From positions 18,014,631-18,078,630 of the forward strand of contig JAVGWX010000019.1 in assembly GCA_036924085.1 (NCBI GenBank): a stretch of DNA of 64,000 nucleotides, written 5' to 3'. Shown piece after piece: positions 1 through 10,929 of this stretch. The DNA is from Ariolimax columbianus (taxonomy: Eukaryota > Mollusca > Gastropoda > Stylommatophora > Arionidae). A program made the position numbers and the translations under genes. Numbering within the stretch: the stretch's first letter is position 1; each line of letters starts with the position of its first letter. Below the pieces are notes generated by a model that saw nothing but the letters and a program-made list of their open reading frames with translations, was not told the origin of the DNA and did no database searches.

Positions 1-104
1 AAACAAAACATACACTTCCGCCATAGATTTGTATATGGAGACCTTTCGTGACCTTGTTGTGGTCACCTTTAGTACCTGATATCCAAAGATTCCCAAACTA
101 TGTG

Positions 105-780
105 TGGTGAAAAGTCACTGCGTGGCAACGAAAAGTGACTGTGGCGAAGAGTCACTGCTTGGCGAAAAGTCATTGTGTGGCGAAGAGTCACTGTGTAAAG
201 AAAGGTCACAGTGTAAAGAAGAGGCAATGTGTAACATAGAGTCACCGTGTAAAGAAGAGTAACCGTGTAAAGAAAAGTCACTATGTTACGAAGAGTCATT
301 GCGTAAAGAAGAGTCACTGTGTATAGAAGAGGCACTGTTTGGCGGAGAGTCACTGTGTAAAGAAATGTCCCTGTGTAAAGAAGAGACACTGTGTAAAGAA
401 GAGACACTGTGTAAGGACAAGTCAGTGTAAAGAGGAGTCCCTGTGTAAAGAGAAGTCACTGTGTAAAGGATAGTCACTGTGTAAAAGATAGTTACTATGT
501 AAAGGAGAGTCATTGTGTGACGAAGAGTCACTGTGTAAAAAGAGTCACTATTTGGTGCAGAATCACTGTTTAAAGAAGAGCCACAGTGTAATAAAGAGTC
601 ACTGTGTAAGGAAGAGTCACTGTGTAAGGAAGAGTCACTGTGTAAGGAAGAGTCACTGTGTAAGGAATAGTCAATGTGTAAGGAGGAATCACTGTGTAAA
701 GAAGAAAAGAAGAATCAATGTGTAAAGCAGAAAAGAATAGTCCCTACATAAAGAATAAAATAAGAGTCACTGTGTGGTGG
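105..780. repeat. 18-bp minisatellite array
   Basis: Degenerate tandem array of an 18-bp unit containing AGTCACTGTGTAA. It is most regular at 595-665, where consecutive units are nearly identical, and decays towards both ends. Because 18 is a multiple of three, short open frames appear on both strands; their low-complexity products are not credible proteins. Confidence 0.9.
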
Positions 781-844
781 GGAGTTACGTGAGGTACGGT
801 ATTTATCCGAATATAAAACACCCGAATGACTATCTTTGTGTATG

Positions 845-1197
845 GCTTGGCTTCGTTTATTCTCAATCTCCCGCTACCAAACACTGAAAGGGCTTAAGTA
901 GTAGAATGTAGTCAAGAAACGGAATGCGTTGTGTCGTAGTTTACAGCTTGACTGCGATATTTGCACCTTTCGGTCCAACACATCCGACTTCAGCAAGTAT
1001 TTTTTGAGTACCGAGTTAGCATTCCCTCTTCGATCCCTTCTCCTTAGCCAGTCTGCCCTGCTGCAGCCTGTTATCCAGGATCACCGCGTGGAGGTGTAGA
1101 AGGGTCTTGGCAGCTCTGGTTCGCTAGCCCTGATACTAGTAGTCAGCTATGAGTCGCTGACCACTGCAGCTCATGCGCTGCTCAGCATCTTGGTCCC
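845..1197 (-). mobile_element. SINE B, copy 1 (complete)
   Basis: Short interspersed element read on the minus strand, from a GGGACCAAGATGCTGAGCAG head at 1197 to a tail related to GAGAACGAACGAAG near 845. A perfect 13-bp target duplication (ATCTTTGTGTATG) lies at 832-844 and 1198-1210 and fixes both ends. The central domain (TGCTGAAGTCGGATG and following) is shared with SINE A. The element is inserted at the left edge of repeat C. Confidence 0.88.
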
Positions 1198-1975
1198 ATC
1201 TTTGTGTATGACAAGGACAAGAATAGCACCACAGCCCCATAGCGAGCCTGTCGTCAGAGACGACTAACTGTGTGACGTGACATAACACCAGACATGGTTA
1301 GGTGGTTTGATTAGAGCAGAGTATATGTCGCTTAACAGGCTTCAGGTCTACTTTGCTCTAGGGGTTGAGTCTGAGGCAAGTACGGTTTAGTTTAGTTGAA
1401 GAATCAACGTCATTGCACACGGCTTAGCCCATACGTGCAGTTTTTCTCCATAATTTTGGAGAGTCTCAGCACAATGCACGAACACCGTAGCACTGGCGAG
1501 AATCCTGTAATAGATTCGCTAGATTGTTAACATACTTTTGAATTTTGACCAGGGAAGTGCCTGTTAAGCCTACTCTTTTCGATTCCCAACTTCCGAGGGA
1601 TTTTTACCGTGCGCGACATTGTCCAAGGGCGTCCGATCTCTACTAACCAGAGATCCGGGAAACTACTAGAAAGTTGATGTAAAAAAAATCCCACTCTGCT
1701 CCGTGATATGAACCCGCGATCTACAGCACCCGAGGCCGACGTCCTACATCGAGACCACACAGTTTCAGTCTATTAAGATTGACTCGCACATCGGTTAACC
1801 ACCCACCGCGGCACTTGTCCAAACACAACGAAGTAATAAGCTGCTCGAGCCTATCCCACTAAACAGGAAATCCTTCTCCCGGATACATCCAGCTTACGTC
1901 AGAGCTGGAACTTCACATGGACATCCTCCCCTGTAGAAGTTCAAGTCGACTAAGAATATAGGATTAGGCAATCTA
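1198..1975 (+). repeat. Dispersed repeat C, copy 1, interrupted
   Basis: Copy of a roughly 350-bp dispersed repeat found four times in the window (also 17357, 36800 and 44295). It begins TTTGTGTATGACAAGGACAA and contains a degraded form of GTCGTAAGAGGCGACTAA, and it ends near GTCGACTAAGA. Its first part (1198-1370) and last part (1770-1975) are separated by about 400 bp of other sequence with a tRNA-like end. Its class is unknown; no protein-coding content was seen. Confidence 0.75.
1381..1768 (-). mobile_element. Probable tRNA-headed SINE inserted in repeat C
   Basis: This block splits repeat C. Read on the minus strand, its head (1765 downwards) resembles a tRNA: TGTGGTCTCGATGTAGG looks like an A box and GCGGGTTCATATCAC like a B box, at roughly tRNA spacing. 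The 3' part is uncharacterised and I did not find a clean target duplication, so the boundaries are approximate. Confidence 0.5.
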
Positions 1976-2039
1976 AAACAAACATCCCAAATTTCACCAT
2001 CGACAAATGCAAAATTCTTTGAGATGGTAGAAACCGAAG

Positions 2040-2893
2040 GGGTAATATAGAAGAAGGGAATTCAGGGAGATTTCGTATTTACAGATGGCTCATTCAACAA
2101 AGCCACGTCCAATAGAGACGTAGGGTTCTGTTACAGACTAAGGAACGGAGAAGGAAACACTAGTGTGTTAAAACAGGAACATATTCCAATTACTTTCGTG
2201 CAGAAGCAGGGGCACTGAAGGCCGCAGCTGAGCTTGTAATCTAAGATAAAGATATCCACCAAGAAAACAAATTATTCCTGACTGATGACGTGCCAGTTTT
2301 AGCAGCGCTAAAACAACACAAAGATGAAGATCTCGAGCAATGTATGTTCTCCCTGACACAGCTCTCAGCAGAACATCCAAGTTTGGTCATACAGTGGATC
2401 CCATTCCACCGCCATATTGAAGGCATTAACGCTGCAAAAAAACTAGCAAAGAGTGGAGGAACATCCCCATAAACAGACCAGAGTATCACATATAATGAGG
2501 CCAAGGCCATAATTAAAGCCAACTTCGGGGTAAAATGGGCTGATCAACACCTCGACTTCCGAAAAGAAGACAGCTACTTTAATTTAACAAGCGAAGAGCA
2601 AGCCATCATCTTCAAACTGAGAACTGGGCATAACAGACTCAAGAGCCATCTTTACAACACAATGAGGATTGGGACAGATGACAGGTGCCCATGTGGGGAG
2701 CATACCATCACCGTTAAACACATCCTACAAAGCTGCATGCTCACGCAGGGGAAGAGAGACCAATACTGGCCTCGCGAGACAGATATGAGGCAAAAGCTGT
2801 ATGGAGATAAAACACTCTGACAAAAAACGGTGTCATTTGTAATAGAAACCGAGACCTTTTTTTTGAGGATGAACGAAGAAGAAGAAGAATTCG
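2040..2893 (+). pseudogene. LINE RNase H / C-terminal fragment, decayed
   Basis: Remnant of the 3' end of an APE-type non-LTR retrotransposon. On the plus strand the pieces read FVFTDGSFN (RNase H catalytic Asp region), RAEAGALKAAAELV, LFLTDDVPVLAAL, VIQWIPFHRHIEGINAAKKLAK, then FKLRTGHNRL and a Cys-His cluster CPCGEHTITVKHILQSC. Several stops and frame shifts break it, for example inside the segment after AAAELV and before TDQSITYNEAKA. It ends in GATGAACGAAGAAGAAG, a GAA tail like those of the other LINEs here. It is clearly diverged from the 19-27 kb family, so it is an older or different lineage. Confidence 0.85.
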
Positions 2894-3082
2894 GCAAAAA
2901 TGGGGGAATAATTATGGGTTTATTAAGCGCCCCAAAAACGTGTTTGCCATCAATTTTGCCAAAACACCAAAAAACAAAAAAACACATAAACTCAAATACA
3001 CTAAAGAATCACACAAACATTATGTGTAAATATACACTCCTGTGATAGTCTTCCTCCGCCCCATGTTTTTAATTTGTTTAAA

Positions 3083-3214
3083 TATTTTTTATTATAGTGA
3101 CCCAATGGTCTATGTACGTATCAGATATTACGCTGATAAGAACAGATTGTTTGGGGTTTTCTTTTAATGGTTAATTAGTTTATTACCCTTTGATCTTAGC
3201 CAAAAAGCAGAAAA
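3083..3214 (-). pseudogene. U2 snRNA pseudogene
   Basis: The reverse complement of 3190-3214 contains TTTTTGGCTAAGATCAA, and 3114-3146 contains TCTGTTCTTATCAG followed by GTAATATCTGATACG. These match the 5' half of metazoan U2 snRNA (stem I to the Sm-proximal region) with few changes. The two parts are separated by about 43 nt of unrelated AT-rich sequence that replaces the branch-point recognition segment GUAGUA. Similarity fades after the GATACG block. With the branch-pairing element missing it cannot be a functional U2 gene. Such copies usually arise by retrotransposition of the RNA. Confidence 0.8.
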
Positions 3215-3885
3215 ATTATCTTAATACAAATAAAAGCTTATACTGAAAAGCGTTTTCTTTTAAATTTACGAATAATATATGTGCTTTTTAGAGTGAAAGA
3301 CGGAGAATAGAGAAGAGAGGTTGTCAATTCCACATTGTCAACTTAGACTTCTTATGTTGCGTCAATTTCGTCATTTAACTTATTCTTCAATCTATAACTA
3401 AAATGACAAACAAAAAGATGTCAATCCAACGGAGGAAAGGCTAAATCAGAAGCGACATATCAAGTATGTGTGCACAGTGTCAAGAGTTATGGGACTTGGC
3501 TGCTTGCTTAAGCTCTTAACTTATGAGTTATGTCCCATGAGACAACACTGGACAGCTTGTACAAGTGGTGTTGGCAAGTTGAAAACTGACACAACATTTA
3601 GACAGCAGCGCTCGTGGGATGTCGGGTGTAGCGAAGCTGTGGTACCGATATAAGTAACTGCTGAAACATTTGTTGTAGAAGTGTCATGATGATTAGTATC
3701 AGGAATATAGACAGCAGATTTGTTGAGTTCGACCGTGCGTTACAGAGGTCGGGAAGAGGGGCAGGAAGTAGAAACATTGTAACCTGCCAAGCACGTCCTG
3801 AGAGACGACTTTGGAAGGTTAGACTTGGGACTGACTAACTAATCCTGAAATAACTATTAAGGTAATGATAGCCCGGTAGCAGACA
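3215..3885. other. No recognised feature
   Basis: Mixed-composition sequence with only short open frames. I saw no repeat array, tRNA-like motif or protein similarity in it. Confidence 0.5.
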
Positions 3886-3889
3886 CTGC

Positions 3890-4125
3890 TCTCTGGGATG
3901 AAGTGTAAGAGTCGTTATTGTACTAAGCCACAGCCATGGGAGGTGGGGTGGCCAGTTTCCTTCCTCGCTGCCCTCTTCCTTCCTCGCTGCCCTTTTCCTT
4001 GCTTATCCTGCAGTCAGGTACCCATTTACAGCCGGGTCGACTGTAGCTCCGGTAACGGGAGTTCAACCCTGTACCTTTTCCTTGAAAAGCGAGTCCTCTA
4101 ACTGCGTTAGTAACTATACGCCACA
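3890..4125 (-). mobile_element. SINE G, minus-strand copy
   Basis: On the minus strand a tRNA-like head (GGCGTATAGTTACTAACGC, then CAGGGTTGAACTCC as B box) is followed by the block GTCGACCCGGCTGTAAATGG and GGTACCTGA. The same block occurs at 34758-34785 and 35233-35275. The lower end (near 3900) shares GGCTTAGTACA with the 34.6 kb copy. I recall this AAATGGGTACCTG block from invertebrate SINEs, but no search was possible. Confidence 0.65.
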
Positions 4126-4365
4126 AAAAAAGAAAACAAATGAAGCTCTAGCCACATGGCAGAAGACTTCACACCACATGGATGAAAAGGAACGACTGGG
4201 TCAAGTCTTAATAAGGTTTGGACATGGGGCCTGCTGTAACATCATGTGGGAATTATAAACCAGAAGAACAAGATAAGGAAAAACTACCAAACTCTGAGGT
4301 TGACAGAATGAGCAGTTTTTTCCTCACTTTAATCCAAATCATCGCTCAGAAAACCCACTTCAGCG

Positions 4366-4680
4366 GACACAGCAAGAGAGAAGACGGTCCACGCGGCTGG
4401 ACAAAGAGAGGGGTTTCATCACCTGTGATGGACAAACATCATGGACACAGCAAGAGAGAAGACGGTCCACACGGCTGGACAAAGAGAGGGGTCTTCATCA
4501 CTTGTGATGGACGAACATCATGGACACAGCAAGAAAGAAGACGGTCCACGCCGCTGGACAAAGAGAGTAGTCTTCATCACTTGTGATAAACGAACATCAT
4601 GGACACAGCAAGAGTGAAGACGGTCCACTCGGCTGGACAAAGAGAGGGGTCTTCATCAGTTGTGATAAACGAACATGATC
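4366..4680. repeat. 79-bp tandem repeat, about 4 copies
   Basis: Units start at about 4366, 4444, 4523 and 4602 (78-79 bp spacing), each with GACACAGCAAGA and later GTCTTCATCACTTGTGAT. A few point differences separate the copies. A 122-residue open frame over the first three units is a by-product of the array. Confidence 0.9.
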
Positions 4681-5763
4681 ATATGAAAGTATCTCTGTCT
4701 TCTGTATGTACACATATCTTATAAATATATATCTTCAATGTATGTACAAATCTAACCACCGTTCCAGCCTACTATCAATACCTATCACAGGTCATGGGCG
4801 TGTCAGGCAGTGTCGCCCGTGAGTCCCACCTAATCATATCTCTGACGTGCACAAAACGCGCTGGAAGCGACAACGTTTTTCCTCTCGTTATCCCAGCTGT
4901 CTAGACCCTTCCACCCTCCCTCGCTTCTCTCTCCTCCCCCCTCCCCACGCCTTTCTTGTGAGTGACAAGAGCTGACACCTGTTCAGATATACGACAGCGT
5001 GATTTCCTTCTATTCTTCTTTCAGTTTTATTTTCTGTCGACTAGGCGAACTTGAGTTGTACCGGCATTTCCACGTTTATTGTCTTATGGTTTATCCGACA
5101 CTTCGCTTAGATGATGTTGATGATGCTGAGGATGATAATGATGATGTTGAGATGCTGAGGATGATGATGATGATGTCAAATACCGACTGCACATCGAAGG
5201 TTGACTGTAATGTTCTTCCAACATACCCTTTTTTTTGCTTTGATGATACACTCTGCCAGGCTGTTGTCAGTCCATTCATGATGTTGTCTTCCCACTTAAA
5301 GCAATGTCTTCCTCTTGTCAGCCTACCCTCCACCATTCCTTCTAGTACTGTTTTCAGAATTGTGTCGGACCTCTTTATGTATCCAAAAAACGTTATTTAC
5401 CAAATATGTATCGTCTTCGTCTGTCGCTTCCCATCCCAATCTTCATGATCTTCCTACTTGGTCGCTTTTCCTTCCTTGAGATATGATCCCCACCTTGTTG
5501 TATATCCATATTTCAAAGTCATCCACTATCCACAAGTTGATTGTCCGTTGTCCGTGTTTCCACAACATAGAATAAAGACGAATATATATAGCACATGACG
5601 ACTTTAATTTTCAGCGCATTAGTTATTTGTCGGAATGTCAAAATATTTTCCATGTTCTTAAGTGTGTTTTTAGCAATTTCTTCTTCGCCTCCATCTAACA
5701 TCTACTGTTATGATCTGTCCAAGATACAAGACACTTTTTACCTGTTCCAGCAAAGATGGAAGA
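4681..5763. other. No recognised gene; short GAT microsatellite
   Basis: Apart from an imperfect (GAT)n run at about 5112-5178 I saw no repeat or gene here. The 149-residue frame at 4999-5448 crosses that run, has no recognisable domain and is not called. Confidence 0.5.
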
Positions 5764-6236
5764 CTAACGTCAAGTCAGGTAAACATACTGATCAGACATG
5801 TTAGACAGGGTCAGGTAAACATACTGATCAGACATGTTAGTCAGAGGCAGGCAAAACATACTGATCAGACATGTTAGTCAGGGTCAGGTAAACATACTGA
5901 TCAGACATGTTAGACAGGGTCAGGTAAACATACTGATCAGACATGTTAGTCAGAGGCAGGCAAAACATACTGATCAGACATGTTAGTCGGGGTCAGGCAA
6001 AACATACTGATCAGAATTGTTAGTCGGGGTCAGGCAAAACATACTGATCAGACATTTTAGTTAGGATTAGGTAAAACATACTGATCAGACATGTTAGTCA
6101 GGGTCGGGAAAAACATACTGATCAGACATGTTAGTCAGAGGCAGGCAAAACAGACTGATCAGACATGTTAGTCGGGGTCAGGCAAAACATAGTGATTAGA
6201 CATGTTAGTCAGGATCAGGCAAAACATACTGATCAA
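5764..6236. repeat. 36-38-bp tandem array, about 12 copies
   Basis: Tandem units contain ACATACTGATCAGACATGTT with GTCAGG linkers that vary (CAGGTAA or CAGGCAAA). Each unit carries TGATCA, so a BclI-type digest would produce a ladder. Confidence 0.92.
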
Positions 6237-6440
6237 GACCGACTTCTCCGTAGCCCTACGTGGAAATGGGCTGTTTTCGTGATAGCATGACTAAGGAGGT
6301 GAGGGATCGGCGTGTTCCCCGTAGTAGTGAGCGACATGCATATGAAGCCAAACATATCACGACCGCTTAGAGGACCCCGGTCCACCTTCATCAACACACT
6401 CGGGATGCGTTGAAAGCTACAACCTACCACTTAACGTAAT
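6237..6440 (+). repeat. Dispersed repeat D, copy 1
   Basis: About 200 bp shared, in the same orientation, with 62940-63150. Shared blocks include CGTGTTCCCCGTAG, TCCACCTTCATCA and GCTACAACC...TACTTAACG (diverged). No coding content was recognised and the class is unknown. Confidence 0.7.
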
Positions 6441-6589
6441 TTTCAAGGCGCACCAAAACGAAATCCTACTCATTGTAGGCATTCAAAAACAACAACAACG
6501 GCATGTTCCAGTATCTCTTATTATTGAGATGTTCACTGTGGGCTCCACGTCTGTTCCCCTAATTATCACCCATTATGTTTTCTGAAAGT

Positions 6590-6990
6590 TAATGTCCAAA
6601 CCAAACTTCAAGAAAACCACCAGACTGCGAACATGTCTATTCAAATAATTGACCATACCAGCGCTATGCTATGGAAGTGAAACCAGGACTTGACCAAAGA
6701 CACGGAGACCCAGCAGAGGACAACCTATGCCTCGTTTGAGCGTCGCCTCGTGGGCCTATCACTTAGGCAATAGCGTCTGATGGGCCTACACAGCGATGAC
6801 ATCCAGGCTATGCCACACGTCAAGAATGTCCTACAGCGTGCCAACAACTCCAAGCACCGCTGGGCCGGCCATGTAGTGAGAAGGGATAACGACTCTGCAG
6901 TACATCAACCACTCTGGGATACACACGCAGCACAAGGAGACCCCTGAAAGAACCCTCCCCCCCCCCCCCTTTCGGTGGCAAGATTTACTT
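6590..6990 (+). pseudogene. Non-LTR RT C-terminal fragment, decayed
   Basis: Plus-strand pieces read IPALCYGSETRT, TQQRTTYASFERRLVGLSL and VKNVLQRANNSKHRWAGHVV. This is the typical region after the RT fingers/palm in RTE/CR1-like non-LTR elements (ALLYGSETW, ERRLL, HRWAGHV). Stop codons and a frame change break it, and a long C run at about 6958 interrupts the end. No intact domain survives. Confidence 0.75.
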
Positions 6991-7028
6991 GAGCTAAGCA
7001 GCAACATGCATGCCCTTAAAACATACAA

Positions 7029-7180
7029 GTTAGCCTTCCACTGGACAACCCGTGCCCGAGACAGAAGTTAGCCTTCCACTGGACAACCCGTGCCGGAGAC
7101 AGAAGTTATCCTTTCACTGGACAACCCGTGCCGGAGACAGAAGTTAGCCTTCCACTGGACAACCCGTGCCCGAGACAGAA
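7029..7180. repeat. 38-bp tandem repeat, 4 copies
   Basis: Four near-identical units containing CTTCCACTGGACAACCCGTG and GAGACAGA. They lie directly at the end of the RT remnant, whose last in-frame residues the first unit continues, so the array may be a duplication of the element's 3' end. Confidence 0.9.
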
Positions 7181-7195
7181 CTGACCGGAAACTGA

Positions 7196-7920
7196 GTGAG
7201 ACTATGACCATACGCCCCGTTGACTGTCTACGACAATCCTCTTCGCTGACTGTCTACGACCATCCTCTTTGCTGACTGTCTACGACCATACTCTCAGCTG
7301 ACTGTCTACGACCATACTCTCAGCTGACTGTCTACGACCATACTCTCAGCTGACTGTCTACGACCATCCTCTCTGCTGACTGTCTATGATCATACTCCAT
7401 GCTGACTGTCTACGACCATCCTCTCTGCTGACTGTCTGCGACCATAATCCATGATGACTGTCTACGACCGTAATCCCTACTGACTGTCTACGACCATAAT
7501 CCATGCTGACTGTCTGCGACCATAATCCATGCTGACTGTCTACGACCATAATCCCTACTGACTGTCTACGACCATAATCCCTGCTGACTGTCTGCGACAA
7601 TAATCCATGTTGACTGTGTACGACCATAATCCATGCTAACTGTCTGCGACCATAATCCCTGCTGACTGTCTACGACCACACTCCCTGCTTGTGGTGTTGA
7701 CTGTCTACGACTTTACTCTCTGTTGTCTACCACTTTACGCTCTGCTTGTGGTGTTGACTGTCTACGACTTTACTCTCTGCACTTTACTCTCTGCTGTCTA
7801 CCACTTTACTCTCTGCTTGTGGTGTTGACTGTCTACGACTTTACTCTCTTCTGTCTAAAACTTTACTCTCTGCTTGTGGTGTTGACTGTCTACGACCAGT
7901 TCCCACAACTCCTGCTCACT
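7196..7920. repeat. 26-bp tandem array grading into a longer unit
   Basis: From 7221 to about 7690 a 26-bp unit (GACTGTCTACGACCATAATC core) repeats about 18 times. After 7690 it turns into longer units that add TGCTTGTGGTGTT and ACTTTACTCTCTG segments. Open frames on both strands are array artefacts. Confidence 0.9.
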
Positions 7921-8104
7921 TTCAGTTAACATCAATTAACGTGACGATTTTCATCTATAACCCTCACCCATATAACCAACCGTGGCCCTTGATCAACCGA
8001 CCTGTTTGGTCATGATCCCTTGGGAGACCGATGGAGGGAGATGTACCCTGAAGGTCCACCTCATGCTGGGTGATAAGACTCTCTTGCAACTAAGAGATGT
8101 CATT

Positions 8105-8475
8105 CGATAACAATAACTGAACGGGTCTGCTATAACCAGTTACGAGGAAACGGATCTGCTATAGTGAGTTTTGAGTGAACAAATCTGCTATATTCAGTTA
8201 TGAGTGAGCGGATCTGCTTTAGTCAGTTATGAGTGAACATGTCTGCTATATTCAGTTATGAGTGAACGGATCTGCTATTGTCAGTTGTAAGTGAACAGAT
8301 ATGCTATAATCAGTTATGAGTAAACGGATCTGCTATATTCAGTTACGAGTGAACGGATCTGCTATAATCGGTTATAAGTGAACGAATATTCTATAGTCAG
8401 TTATGAATGAACGGATCTGTTATAGTCAGTTATGAGTGAACGGATCTGCTATAGTCAGTCAAGAGTTAAAAGGGT
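8105..8475. repeat. 29-bp tandem array, about 12 copies
   Basis: Units contain GATCTGCTATAGTCAGTTAT followed by GAGTGAACG, with moderate divergence between copies. The preceding 7921-8104 has no recognised feature. Confidence 0.9.
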
Positions 8476-8550
8476 CTATTACAATTGGACATGCCGCCTT
8501 AATGAAATGATACAATTGTATATTGTACAAGAAACTATCAGTTTGTCAAT

Positions 8551-8799
8551 TTGCAAGAAAGGCCAGAACTAATTGAACTTAAAAAGCAAGACACGGCCAC
8601 GGCTGACACAGTGCACCATTATAGCACAACCGTTTCACGGTTAATGCCAGACTGGAAGGGGACATTAAAAACGCTAAGCCGGCGCATAATACAATCATTA
8701 CAAACCATTAGAACGATAGATAGCCTAATTGTTGAGGGGGTAGTATTTAAAATGTGTGGCTACTATACCAAATCGGATGCAGGGTTTCAATGTTGGTGA
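8551..8799 (+). other. Unrecognised 82-codon open frame
   Basis: This frame has balanced amino-acid composition, unlike the array frames: it is Thr/Leu rich with an Asp-Trp pair and a C-terminal Cys-Gly-Tyr-Tyr. It could be a remnant of a mobile-element polyprotein, but I recognise no motif. The surrounding 8476-9120 shows no other feature. I do not claim it is a gene. Confidence 0.15.
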
Positions 8800-9124
8800 G
8801 GTATAAGGTAACCACTACTACTTACCCCGTATTAATTCACCCCAAACAGAGTTCTCTGGGTTCCCATAATGCTTAACAGGTCATTCTATTTTAGGTTAAG
8901 GAGAGGACATGTGGATATAATTGGATGTTAAATGCTTAGATAAAGACACTACCGTACATCGACACAAGAAGTAACATTTGGCATCAGCCAGTGTCCTTCC
9001 ACAAGAAACTGTACCCAAGTACACGGAGCCTTCTACTGTCTTCGTTAGAGTATTTGAAGTCGAGGTCTCAAGACGAACAAAGAAGATGAAGAGAGAAGTG
9101 TAGAAAATATGTTATATTCAGTTT

Positions 9125-9500
9125 TGCGAAGGGTTAGAATTAGGTTTAGGGTAAGAGTTGGGGTTGTTTTATAACTATGGTTATGGTTAGATTTAGGGTT
9201 ATAATTAGGTTAAGAATAAGAATTGGGGTTAGTTTTAGAGCTATGGTTAGGCTTTGGGTTAGGTTTAAGGTTATAATAAAGTTTAGGATATGAGTTGGGC
9301 TTAGTCTTAGAGCTATGGTTAGGCTTTGGGTTAAGTTTAGGGTTATAATAAAGTTTAGGATAAGAGTTGGGCTTAGTCTTAGAGCTATGGTTAGGCTTTG
9401 GGTTAGGTTTAGGGTTATGATTAAGTTTAGGATAAGAGTTGGGCTTAGTCTTAGAGCTAGGGTTAGGGTTAGGTTTAAGGTTAGGGTTAGGTAACATGGT
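9125..9500. repeat. Telomere-like TTAGGG-derived array with 72-bp unit
   Basis: G-rich plus strand built of degenerate hexamers (GGTTAG, GGTTTA, GGCTTT, AGTTGG). At 9238-9460 the hexamers form a higher unit of exactly 72 bp (12 x 6) repeated about three times, starting GAGCTATGGTTAGGC. The end (about 9455-9500) returns to GGGTTAGG type. It looks like a decayed interstitial telomeric tract that was then amplified. Confidence 0.8.
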
Positions 9501-9534
9501 TGTTACTACATCATCTGAGAGCACAATAAAGCCA

Positions 9535-10915
9535 CCCTGCTGTAGAAACTGGATGCTACTCTCCTATTCATGGACCAACGTTGACAGATTCCAGAAACTG
9601 GATGCTACTCTCCTTATCATGGACAAACGTTGACAGATTCCAGAAACTGGATACTACTCTCCTTTTCATGGACCAACCTTGACAGATTCCAGAAACTGGA
9701 TACTACTCTCCTTTTCATGGACCAACGTTGACAGATTCCAGAAACTGGATGCTACTCTCCTTATCTTGGACCAACGTTGACAGATTCCAGAAACTGGATG
9801 CTACTCTCCTTATCATGGGCCAACGTTGACAGATTCAAGAAAATGGATGCTATTCTCCTTATCATGGACCAACGTTGACAGATTCCAGAAACTGGATGCT
9901 ACTCTCCTTATCTTGGACCAACGTTGACATATTCCAGAAACTGGATGCTACTCTCCTTATCATGGACCAACGTTGACAGATTCCAGAAACTGGATGCTAC
10001 TCTCCTTATCATGGACAACCGTTGACAGATTCCAGAAACTGGATACTACTCTCCTTTTCATGGACCAACGTTGACAGATTCCAGAAACTGGATGCTACTC
10101 TCCTTATCTTGGACCAACGTTGACAGATTCCAGAAACTGGATGCTACTCTCCTTATCATGGACCAACGTTGACAGATTCCAGAAACTGGATGCTACTCTC
10201 CTTATCATGGACCAACGTTGACAGATTCAGAAACTGGATGCTACTCTCCTTATCATGGACAAACGTTGACAGATTCCAGAAACTGGATACTACTCTCCTT
10301 TTCATGGACCAACGTTGACAGATTCCAGAAACTGGATGCTACTCTCCTTATCTTGGACCAACGTTGACAGATTCCAGAAACTGGATGCTACTCTCCTTAT
10401 CATGGACCAACGTTGACAGATTCCAGAAACTGGATGCTACTCTCCTTATCATGGACCAACGTTGACAGATTCCAGAAACTGGATGCTACTCTCCTTATCA
10501 TGCACCAACGTTGACAGATTCCAGAAACTGGATGCTACTCTCCTTATCTTGGACCAACGTTGACAGATTCCAGAAACTGGATGCTACTCTCCTTATCATG
10601 GACAAACGTTGACAGATTCCAGAAACTGGATACTTCTCTCCTTTTCATGGACCAACGTTGACAGATTCCAGAAACTGGATGCTACTCTCCTTATCTTGGA
10701 CCAACGTTGACAGATTCCAGAAACTGGATTCTACTCTCTTTATCTTGGACCAACGTTGACAGATTCCAGAAACTGGATGCTACTCTCCTTATCATCTTAT
10801 CGTGGACCAACGTTGACAGATTCCAGAAACTGGATGCTACTCTCCTTATCATGGACCAACGTTGACAGATTCCAGAAACTGGATGCTACTCTACCTATCA
10901 TGGACCAACGTTGAC
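9535..10915. repeat. 49-bp tandem array, about 28 copies
   Basis: Unit of 49 bp containing CCAGAAACTGGATGCTACTC and GACCAACGTTGACAG. Variant units (CTCCTTTTCATGG, CTTATCTTGG, ATGGACAAACG) recur in a fixed order. The TTTTCATGG variant occurs at about 9707, 10051, 10296 and 10638, spaced by 7, 5 and 7 units, so there is higher-order structure. Confidence 0.95.
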
Positions 10916-10929
10916 AAGAAATTCATTTC

